Positions 1-5,811 of a stretch of 12,916 bases of DNA are shown in pieces. Both the position numbers and the translations under genes were made by a program. Source of the stretch: an uncultured Lachnospiraceae bacterium. Its GTDB lineage: Bacteria > Bacillota > Clostridia > Lachnospirales > Lachnospiraceae. Below the pieces are notes generated by a model, which saw only the letters and a program-made list of their open reading frames with translations, searched no databases and had not been told where the DNA came from. Positions within the stretch are counted from its first letter, which is position 1. Each line of letters opens with the position of its first letter. The stretch is from contig CAMODS010000017.1 in the NCBI GenBank assembly GCA_946611525.1, forward strand, positions 1-12,916, read 5' to 3'.

Positions 1-1
1 C

Positions 2-265
2 AATGAGGAGAATTCCCTGAAGCTTTTACAGGAGGTTATGCCTGTATTAGAGGGGACGGATGACTATACCAATGATTCCCTTTTTGCCCTGTTAAAGGAG
101 TTTGCCGATGCCCATGAGTACAAGACCGGCTACGTTATGTGGCCCATCCGTACCGCTCTTTCAGGTAAGCCCATGACACCTGCGGGAGCCACAGAGCTTT
201 TGGAGCTTTTTGGCAAGGAGGAGTCCTTAAAGCGTTTAAATGATGCTATTGTAAAGCTTGGTTAA
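2..265 (+). CDS. gltX: Glutamyl-tRNA synthetase, C-terminal end (partial)
   Basis: This frame is open from the left edge and ends with TAA at 263-265, so only about the last 87 residues are present. The visible part matches the C-terminal anticodon-binding helical domain of bacterial GltX. Characteristic pieces are LLKEFADAHEYKTGYVMWP, then IRTALSGKPMTPAGATELLE, and a final short helix ending in AIVKLG. GltX charges tRNA-Glu with glutamate in the cytoplasm. The catalytic Rossmann core with its HIGH and KMSKS motifs would lie upstream, outside the window. An internal ATG at 38 is not the start, because coding continues in frame to the edge. The helicase gene follows within about 50 bp with no terminator between them, so the two may be co-transcribed. 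The identification rests on remembered family sequence. Confidence 0.9.
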   Translation, partial: NEENSLKLLQEVMPVLEGTDDYTNDSLFALLKEFADAHEYKTGYVMWPIRTALSGKPMTPAGATELLELFGKEESLKRLNDAIVKLG

Positions 266-303
266 TATTTAGTCACATCCCTGCAATTCTGTGGAAAGAG
301 AGC

Positions 304-311
304 GGGAAGGA
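304..311 (+). promoter_or_regulatory. Ribosome binding site that decides the helicase start
   Basis: GGGAAGGA lies six bases upstream of the TTG at 318. The upstream in-frame GTG at 291 has no Shine-Dalgarno-like sequence before it. This favours TTG 318, which also gives an N-terminus beginning LDEYQKRAV, the usual Q-motif start of UvrD-like helicases. Confidence 0.6.
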
Positions 312-317
312 CATTTT

Positions 318-1832
318 TTGCTTGACGAATATCAAAAGAGGGCCGTAGAGCATATGGACGGTCCATGTCTTGTGATCGCCGGACCGGGATCGGGAAAGAC
401 AAAATGTATTGTGGAGAGGGTTTTTAATCTCATAAAAAACGGTACCCCTGCAGACAGGATCCTTGTGATCACCTTTACAAGGGAGGCTGCAGGGGAGATG
501 GAGATGCGCTACATCAAGGACAGGGGCATCTCCGGTGTCCGTTTTTCTACGTTTCACAGTCTGTTTTATCACATATTGTCCGACAGGTACGGAAGTGAAA
601 AGATAGCCCCCAAAACCCAAAAGGAAAAAGAAAACTTTTACGACAGGTTAGGGAAAAGCGTAAAGGAGCTTTTTTCAAAGGAGCCGGATGCTTTAAAAAA
701 GTGGCGGGATCGTTTTTCGTATTTTCTTGTAGATGAGTATCAGGATATCAATGAAGAGCAGTTTGAGATCCTTATGCTTTTGGCCGGCGAAAAAAAGAAC
801 ATCTATGCGGTGGGAGACGATGACCAGTCCATATACTCCTTCAGGGGTGCTTCGCCAAAGCTTATGCTTTCTTTTACAGACTATTTTTCCGACGCCGTGA
901 TCATTAAGCTTTTAAACAACTACCGAAGCACAAAGAGGATAGTGGAGGCATCAAAGCACCTTATCGCAAACAACAGCATGAGGTATGAAAAGAATATATC
1001 CGCTTATTCAAAGAGCTATGGGAGTCTTTATGTCTGTAAAATGGGTGATGATGTCACGGAGGCAGAGTTTATCCTGTCAAAGATCAAAAGTATACTTGAC
1101 TCATCAAAGGAAAAGACAGTGGGAGTGCTCTTTAGGAACCGGTATCAGGGAGCCATCATAAAAGAACTTCTTTTGATGGAGCAGATACCATTTTATACAG
1201 GAGAAAAGCTTCCGGATATGCGTTCGGGTTTTGTGTTTAAGGATATTTGCGCCATGCTAAGCCTGTCCTATGAGAGGGGGAGTGCTGAGGACAAGCTTCG
1301 GGCAAAAAAGGCCTTTGGTGCGGACTATATAAACCATTTAAACATTTTAAAAAGAATTTCTCCCTATGCAGGAGTTAATTATCTTTTGAAGGGGGCAGGC
1401 TATTTAAGCTACCTTCATCGGCTTTCTCAGGGGAATGCGCTTTATGAGAAAGAGCTTTTACGAAATGCTGACTGGGTAAAGAGCAGATTTTTAAGTATTA
1501 AGGATAAAAATGCATTTTTTGAAATGACTGGAGATAGTGACGAAAGAGAAGCTCCCCGGACTGACAGCCGGGTGGGACTATACACTTTTCACGGTTCCAA
1601 GGGGTTAGAGTTTGATCACGTTTTCATCCCGGATGTAAACGAGGGCATCATGCCATCCCTAAAGTCCGGTGAGGATGCAATAGAGGAGGAGAGACGCATG
1701 TTTTATGTTGCGCTTACCCGGGCAAAAAAGTCCCTTACACTCATTACCGTGGACAGACGAAACAACAAAAAGATGTACCCGTCCAGATTCCTTGGAGAGA
1801 TGCAAAATGACGAAGATATTAAGGATTATTAA
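318..1832 (+). CDS. UvrD/Rep/PcrA-type superfamily 1 DNA helicase, compact form
   Basis: The product is about 504 residues from the preferred TTG start (513 from GTG 291) and should be a cytoplasmic ATP-dependent 3'-5' DNA helicase or translocase. The SF1A motifs appear in order: Q-motif Gln near residue 6; Walker A GPGSGKT at 22-28; FTREAA (Ia); VDEYQD at 138-143 (Walker B); VGDDDQSIYSFRGA at 165-178 (III); NNYRST at 200-205 (IV); HGSKGLEFDHVFIPD from 425 (V); and ERRMFYVALTRAKK near 456-470 (VI, arginine finger). All catalytic residues look intact. Family members such as PcrA and UvrD are usually 650-750 residues, so this one is short, mainly because the 1B/2B insertions and the C-terminal tail are reduced. 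It follows gltX closely and is followed by a hairpin. Whether it acts in repair, replication restart or another process cannot be read from the sequence, so no symbol is given. Confidence 0.9.
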   Translation: MLDEYQKRAVEHMDGPCLVIAGPGSGKTKCIVERVFNLIKNGTPADRILVITFTREAAGEMEMRYIKDRGISGVRFSTFHSLFYHILSDRYGSEKIAPKTQKEKENFYDRLGKSVKELFSKEPDALKKWRDRFSYFLVDEYQDINEEQFEILMLLAGEKKNIYAVGDDDQSIYSFRGASPKLMLSFTDYFSDAVIIKLLNNYRSTKRIVEASKHLIANNSMRYEKNISAYSKSYGSLYVCKMGDDVTEAEFILSKIKSILDSSKEKTVGVLFRNRYQGAIIKELLLMEQIPFYTGEKLPDMRSGFVFKDICAMLSLSYERGSAEDKLRAKKAFGADYINHLNILKRISPYAGVNYLLKGAGYLSYLHRLSQGNALYEKELLRNADWVKSRFLSIKDKNAFFEMTGDSDEREAPRTDSRVGLYTFHGSKGLEFDHVFIPDVNEGIMPSLKSGEDAIEEERRMFYVALTRAKKSLTLITVDRRNNKKMYPSRFLGEMQNDEDIKDY

Positions 1833-1867
1833 GGTGGTTTTGGAAACTGAAAATCACCAAAATTTTT
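1833..1867 (+). terminator. Probable intrinsic terminator after the helicase gene
   Basis: Directly after the TAA, GGTGGTTTT (1833-1841) pairs with AAAATCACC (1850-1858). The stem has nine pairs with one G-T wobble and an eight-base loop. It is followed by AAAA and five T. The stem is AT-rich and the T tract is delayed, so termination may be partial. It separates the gltX-helicase unit from the carboxyltransferase operon promoter. Confidence 0.5.
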
Positions 1868-1890
1868 CCTGTCAAAATAGACTAAAAAGA

Positions 1891-1919
1891 TTGAAAAAAA
1901 GTTAACAATCGGATATATT
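1891..1919 (+). promoter_or_regulatory. Sigma-A type promoter of the carboxyltransferase/Na+ pump operon
   Basis: TTGAAA (1891-1896) and TATATT (1914-1919) are separated by exactly 17 bp, each one mismatch from consensus. Transcription would start near 1926, leaving a leader of about 30 nt with GGAGGG at 1946-1951 ahead of the ATG at 1958. No operator or riboswitch is apparent in so short a leader. Confidence 0.75.
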
Positions 1920-1957
1920 AGGAATAGTTCGATTTTTTACAGAATGGAGGGAAAAAG

Positions 1958-3328
1958 ATGAGTAGTGGAAACGAAGGTTTGGCTACAACAAGACTGACAT
2001 CTCTATTAGACGAGAACAGCTTTGTGGAACTGTCTTCCGGCGTGACTGCCAGGAGTACTGATTTCAATCAGGACCCCAGGGAGGTACCCGGTGACGGAGT
2101 AGTGACAGGATACGGACTTATAGACGAGCGCCTTGTGTTTGTATATAGCCAGGATCCCGGTGTGCTCGGCGGTACTATCGGCGAGATGCATGCCAGAAAG
2201 ATCAGGGACGTATATGACAAGGCCATGAAGATGAGGGCACCTATCATCGGTCTTATCGATTGTTCAGGTGTGAGACTTACGGAATCCTTTGACAGTACCG
2301 AGAGCATCGGCGCTATCCTTGGTGCTTCCGTAGAGGCTGCAGGTGTTATCCCCCAGATTACGGCTGTTATGGGCCGCTGTGGTGGTGGCATGGCAGTACT
2401 TAATTCTCTTTCCGATTTTTCATTTATGAAAAAGGAAGCGGAGCTTTTTGTCAATTCTCCCGATGCCATTGAGGGCAACAAGGAGAACACAGCATCTGCC
2501 GAGTTCCAGTATGAGGCAGGCAATGTTGACATGATCGGCTCCGAGGATGAGATCATGGAGGGTATCCGTGAGCTTATCGGTGTTCTTCCTTCAGCCGGAG
2601 GAGAGGGCGGCTTTATGGACGAGTTCTCGGATGATATCAATCGTGCATCCGTAGATCTTGATACAAAGCGTGACAAGGTTTGTGATATTGCAGCAGAGCT
2701 TTCCGATGATCACCTTTTCATCGAGACCAAGGGTGGCTTTACCGGATGCATGACCACTGGCTTTATAAAGCTTATGGGCACTACAGTCGGTGTTATCGGC
2801 AACGAAAAGGACTGCCTTTGCGCTTTAGGCTGTGCCAAGGCTGCTGATTTTGTCAGATTCCTTGATGCATTTGATATCCCTCTTTTATCGCTTACCGATG
2901 TCAGCGGTTACAAGGCCAGTGCTTTCAATGAGGAGAGGCTTCCCCGTGCACTTGCAAAGATGGTTTCCGCTATCGCAGAGGCTGATATTCCAAAGATCAA
3001 TCTTATCACACGTTCTGCCGGCTCCACAGCTTATCTGATGATGAATTCCAAGGCTATCGGTGCTGACCTTACTTATGCATTCCCGGATGCCGATGTAAGC
3101 GTTATGGATCCCGCTCTTGCAGGCCCTATCATCGCAGGCGATTCCGGTGATGCCGCTGCCTGTGCTGATGAGTATGCAGCTTCACAGGCAGGACTTTCCA
3201 ACGCACTTCGCCGTGGAATGGTTGATCGTGTTGTTGATTTTGCAGATGCCAGAAAGTATCTCATTGCAGGATTCGATATGCTTTTTGAAAAGGATATGTA
3301 TATATACAAAAAGCACGGTACAAAGTAG
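1958..3328 (+). CDS. Carboxyltransferase subunit of acyl-CoA carboxylase/decarboxylase type (divergent)
   Basis: This 456-residue cytoplasmic protein belongs to the carboxyltransferase family of PccB, MmdA, GcdA and transcarboxylase 12S (two crotonase-like halves). Matches include LLDENSFVELSSGVTAR near the N-terminus, VLGGTIGEMHARKIRDVYDKAM, GVIPQITAVMGRCGGGMAVL in the first half, and INLITRSAGSTAYLMMNSKAIGAD in the second. Known members transfer CO2 between biotin and an acyl-CoA. It is shorter than the usual 510 or so residues and lacks the normal N-terminal helical extension. The usual PCAGGA loop reads RCGGGM, and the usual KAYGGAY/KAFGGAY reads SAGSTAY, so both oxyanion regions are altered. 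The ATG at 1958 has a good ribosome binding site (GGAGGG). It is first in an operon with a biotin carrier and OadB but no biotin carboxylase, which points to decarboxylation or transcarboxylation rather than ATP-driven carboxylation. The substrate is unknown; methylmalonyl-CoA or malonyl-CoA are only analogies. Confidence 0.85.
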   Translation: MSSGNEGLATTRLTSLLDENSFVELSSGVTARSTDFNQDPREVPGDGVVTGYGLIDERLVFVYSQDPGVLGGTIGEMHARKIRDVYDKAMKMRAPIIGLIDCSGVRLTESFDSTESIGAILGASVEAAGVIPQITAVMGRCGGGMAVLNSLSDFSFMKKEAELFVNSPDAIEGNKENTASAEFQYEAGNVDMIGSEDEIMEGIRELIGVLPSAGGEGGFMDEFSDDINRASVDLDTKRDKVCDIAAELSDDHLFIETKGGFTGCMTTGFIKLMGTTVGVIGNEKDCLCALGCAKAADFVRFLDAFDIPLLSLTDVSGYKASAFNEERLPRALAKMVSAIAEADIPKINLITRSAGSTAYLMMNSKAIGADLTYAFPDADVSVMDPALAGPIIAGDSGDAAACADEYAASQAGLSNALRRGMVDRVVDFADARKYLIAGFDMLFEKDMYIYKKHGTK

Positions 3329-3339
3329 AGGGGGCGCAT

Positions 3340-4077
3340 ATGAAAAAGAAGTTATTATTTTTCACCTGCTGTATCCTTTGCATGTTTCTGCTTACAGCCT
3401 GCGGCGGCGCCAAGGTCGAGGAAGAGATGTACGGCGATATGACCGCTGCCGACCTTGAACAGCGGGCAATTGGACTTGCAGACGAGCTTACATCCATGAA
3501 CTCCCAGGATGTGATCCAGGCACAGCTTTACTACTCCATGTATGGTAGCCAGGAGGAAAACGGAGAGTTGTTTTCCGCACTTTTGGATGACTGGACTGAG
3601 GTGGTTACTACCTGCGGAGAGTTCCAGGGATATGGCGATTTTTCAGTAGAAAAGAGCGGCAAGACCGTTACGGCAAAGCTTCCCATCAACTATTCCAAGC
3701 GTGATGCGGAGCTGGTATTCGTATATAATGCCCATGACATGACTCTTACAGCAGTCAATGCCAATATGATCTACACCACAGGTGAGATCATGAAAAAGGC
3801 CGGACTCAATACTGTTATGGGTATTGGCACGGTGTTTGTCATTCTGATATTGATCTCTGTTTTGATAAGCTGCTTTTCCATCATTCCCAAGCTGGAAGAG
3901 AGCTTTAACAAAAAGGAGGAGCCTGTGGTTGCTTCTCCCGAGAATCTTGAGCAGATCAGATCAGAGGAAGCTAATGAGGACGAGGGCGAGCTTATCGCGG
4001 TTATAGCAGCCGCAATTGCAGCCAGCACAGGGACATCAACAGATTCCTTCGTGGTTCGTTCCATCAGAAGGATATAA
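3340..4077 (+). CDS. Lipoprotein with C-terminal OadG-like segment (decarboxylase gamma-type subunit)
   Basis: The product has 245 residues. An N-terminal signal peptide (KKK, then a hydrophobic run) ends in the lipobox LLTAC, with Cys21 the likely lipidated residue. Residues of about 22-150 form a soluble, probably extracellular domain that includes MNSQDVIQAQLYYSMYG and resembles DUF3887-type domains, though this is tentative. One strong transmembrane helix spans about 159-179. The cytoplasmic tail of about 65 residues is charged and ends in AVIAAAIAAS and FVVRSIRRI, typical of OadG-family tails. OadG proteins are normally only about 80-120 residues; they anchor and organise the sodium-pumping decarboxylase complex and contact the carboxyltransferase. 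Here the family appears fused to an exported lipoprotein domain. The gene starts 11 bp after the carboxyltransferase stop, with GAGGGGG as ribosome binding site, and is followed tightly by the biotin carrier gene. Those neighbours support a role in the same membrane complex. Confidence 0.75.
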   Translation: MKKKLLFFTCCILCMFLLTACGGAKVEEEMYGDMTAADLEQRAIGLADELTSMNSQDVIQAQLYYSMYGSQEENGELFSALLDDWTEVVTTCGEFQGYGDFSVEKSGKTVTAKLPINYSKRDAELVFVYNAHDMTLTAVNANMIYTTGEIMKKAGLNTVMGIGTVFVILILISVLISCFSIIPKLEESFNKKEEPVVASPENLEQIRSEEANEDEGELIAVIAAAIAASTGTSTDSFVVRSIRRI

Positions 4078-4089
4078 GGAGGATTAAAA

Positions 4090-4452
4090 ATGAAAAACTA
4101 TACAATTACAGTAAACGGTACCGCATATGATGTTACGGTAGAGGAAAAGGGCGGATCATCCGCACCTGTTTCTTCCGCACCCAAGGCTGCCGCTGCTCCC
4201 AAGAAGGCTGCAGCACCTGCCGGTGGCGCAGGTTCCGTTAAGATTGAGGCCGGTGCAGCCGGTAAGGTATTCAAGATCGCTGCCCAGGCAGGCGCATCTG
4301 TCAAGAAGGGCGACACCGTTGTGGTATTAGAGGTCATGAAGATGGAGACCCCTGTTGTTGCACCTGTTGATGGTGTAGTAAAGAGCATCAATGTCCAGGA
4401 GGGAACTTCTATAGAGGCAGGCGCACTGCTTGCTACTATGGACGAAGCATAA
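4090..4452 (+). CDS. Biotin carboxyl carrier protein (stand-alone biotinyl domain)
   Basis: This 120-residue protein carries the biotinylation motif EVMKMET with the acceptor Lys84, 36 residues from the C-terminus as is typical. Residues 1-20 (KNYTITVNGTAYDVTVEE) resemble the N-termini of transcarboxylase 1.3S and methylmalonyl-CoA decarboxylase gamma subunits. Residues 23-48 form an Ala/Pro/Lys-rich flexible linker, and residues of about 49-119 are the biotinyl-lipoyl fold. The biotin would carry CO2 between the carboxyltransferase(s) and the OadB membrane subunit encoded next to it. Its ribosome binding site AAGGAGGA overlaps the end of the preceding gene. Neither carboxyltransferase in the operon has a visible biotinyl domain of its own, so this protein is the only biotin carrier seen here and is probably shared. 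Confidence 0.93.
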   Translation: MKNYTITVNGTAYDVTVEEKGGSSAPVSSAPKAAAAPKKAAAPAGGAGSVKIEAGAAGKVFKIAAQAGASVKKGDTVVVLEVMKMETPVVAPVDGVVKSINVQEGTSIEAGALLATMDEA

Positions 4453-4470
4453 GTTTAGGAGGAGCATTTT

Positions 4471-5619
4471 ATGAGTTATGTTGCGGAGACAATGGGAAAT
4501 CTCCTCCACCAGACGGCATTTTTCAATCTGACGGTTGGAAACTATATCATGATCCTTGTGGCATGCGTTTTCTTATATCTTGCCATTGCCAAGGGTTATG
4601 AGCCTCTGCTTTTGGTTCCCATTGCATTTGGTATGCTGCTTGTCAATATCTATCCTGATATTATGGCAGCGCCGGAGGAGACGAGTAACGGGGTAGGAGG
4701 ACTTTTGTATTATTTCTTCTCCCTGGATGAGTGGTCGATCTTACCCTCACTTATCTTTCTCGGGGTTGGGGCGATGACGGACTTTGGACCGCTTATTGCA
4801 AACCCCATCAGCTTCCTTTTGGGAGCTGCAGCCCAGATAGGTATTTTTACGGCTTACCTTCTGGCTATTCTTTTCGGTTTCAATGATGAGGCTGCTGCCG
4901 CGGTTTCTATCATAGGTGGAGCTGACGGTCCTACATCCATCTTTTTGGCAGGTAAGCTGGGACAGAGCCAGCTTATGGGACCCATAGCAGTGGCGGCATA
5001 TTCATATATGTCACTGGTGCCTATTATACAGCCGCCTATCATGAAGCTTTTTACTACAAAGGAAGAGCGTGCCATCAAGATGGAGAACTTAAGACCTGTT
5101 TCCAAGCTTGAGCGCATTCTTTTCCCTATCATCGTTACCATAGTTGTCTGCCTGCTTCTTCCCACTACGGCACCCCTTGTTGGTATGCTGATGCTGGGCA
5201 ATCTCTTCCGTGAGTCGGGAGTGGTAAGACAGCTTACGGATACAGCCAGCAATGCACTTATGTACATCGTTGTCATCCTGCTTGGTACATCGGTAGGCGC
5301 TTCCACCAGTGCGGAGGCCTTCCTTAATGTCACTACCCTTAAGATCGTGGCTTTGGGACTTGTGGCTTTTGCCTTTGGTACCGCGGGAGGCGTGCTTTTC
5401 GGCAAGCTTTTATGTCATCTGACCCACGGCAAGATCAATCCTCTTATCGGATCTGCCGGTGTGTCTGCGGTGCCTATGGCGGCCCGTGTATCCCAGAAGG
5501 TTGGTGCCGAGGAGGATCCTACCAACTTCCTGCTGATGCATGCCATGGGACCTAACGTTGCCGGAGTTATCGGTACTGCAGTAGCAGCGGGTATGTTCAT
5601 GGCCATGTTCGGTGTATGA
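4471..5619 (+). CDS. oadB: Sodium ion-translocating decarboxylase beta subunit (OadB/MmdB/GcdB family)
   Basis: This 382-residue integral membrane protein has many hydrophobic segments from about residue 24 to the C-terminus. It contains the family's conserved IIGGADGPTSIFLAGKL segment (near 145-161), whose Asp is important for Na+ coupling in characterised OadB. It also contains the C-terminal block VPMAARVSQKVGAEEDPTNF followed by MHAMGPNVAGVIGTAVAAG. Its length is normal for the family. In known systems this subunit decarboxylates carboxybiotin in the membrane and exports about two Na+ per turnover. AGGAGG at 4457-4462 precedes the ATG, 18 bp after the biotin carrier gene. Sequence alone does not separate the oxaloacetate, methylmalonyl-CoA, malonate and glutaconyl-CoA versions, so oadB is a family-level symbol. 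The gene is followed by a structured gap before the OadA-like gene. Confidence 0.92.
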   Translation: MSYVAETMGNLLHQTAFFNLTVGNYIMILVACVFLYLAIAKGYEPLLLVPIAFGMLLVNIYPDIMAAPEETSNGVGGLLYYFFSLDEWSILPSLIFLGVGAMTDFGPLIANPISFLLGAAAQIGIFTAYLLAILFGFNDEAAAAVSIIGGADGPTSIFLAGKLGQSQLMGPIAVAAYSYMSLVPIIQPPIMKLFTTKEERAIKMENLRPVSKLERILFPIIVTIVVCLLLPTTAPLVGMLMLGNLFRESGVVRQLTDTASNALMYIVVILLGTSVGASTSAEAFLNVTTLKIVALGLVAFAFGTAGGVLFGKLLCHLTHGKINPLIGSAGVSAVPMAARVSQKVGAEEDPTNFLLMHAMGPNVAGVIGTAVAAGMFMAMFGV

Positions 5620-5621
5620 AT

Positions 5622-5682
5622 GTTCTCGATAAAAATTCAGACGGACAAATTTATTTGTCCGGATGTATTTTTATCAGAGAAC
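5622..5682. repeat. Extended inverted repeat between oadB and the oadA-like gene
   Basis: A three-part, nested and perfectly complementary hairpin is visible. GTTCTC (5622-5627) pairs with GAGAAC (5677-5682), ATAAAAAT (5629-5636) with ATTTTTAT (5667-5674), and CGGACAAA (5642-5649) with TTTGTCCG (5654-5661), with internal loops between. It begins three bases after the oadB stop. It lacks a terminal U tract, so it is unlikely to be a simple terminator. It could be an mRNA processing or stability element, an attenuator, or an inserted REP/MITE-like repeat. Confidence 0.75.
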
Positions 5683-5811
5683 TTCGCAGCGATGAGGAAG
5701 TAGCCCGACAGGGCGAATTCCGAATTGCTGCAGGATCTCGGGAGTGCGAAGCACGGAGAGATCCGTATTCATACTACGAATCAAAAATATTTTTATGAAA
5801 GGAGAACACTA
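5682..5811 (+). other. Structured untranslated spacer upstream of the oadA-like gene
   Basis: CTTCGCA (5682-5688) can pair with TGCGAAG (5745-5751), enclosing a GC-richer stretch with a CCC-GACA-GGG mini-hairpin (5704-5713). Just downstream, ACGGA (5753-5757) pairs with TCCGT (5762-5766). The segment ends with the ribosome binding site AAAGGAGA (5798-5805). No known riboswitch class is recognised. A reading frame through the region (5616-5798) looks spurious. Confidence 0.45.

Noticed and set aside
291..317. GTG 291 as the helicase start
   Set aside because: It has no Shine-Dalgarno, while GGGAAGGA lies at the right distance for TTG 318. The extra nine residues look like translated ribosome binding site.
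2068..2676. A long minus-strand reading frame (about 202 codons) opposite the carboxyltransferase
   Set aside because: It is Ser/Pro/Ile-rich with no recognisable domain and lies entirely opposite a strongly supported gene. The same applies to the other minus-strand frames in the window, for example opposite oadB (4854-5405).
5616..5798. A 60-codon reading frame starting in the end of oadB
   Set aside because: It runs through the nested palindrome and stem-loops, has no ribosome binding site, and its composition follows the repeat structure. It is better read as untranslated spacer.
5725..5811. Upstream extension of the oadA-like gene
   Set aside because: The preferred ATG at 5812 follows AAAGGAGA and gives the usual N-terminus (GVKITETVLRDAHQS). 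The extension is encoded by structured spacer sequence.
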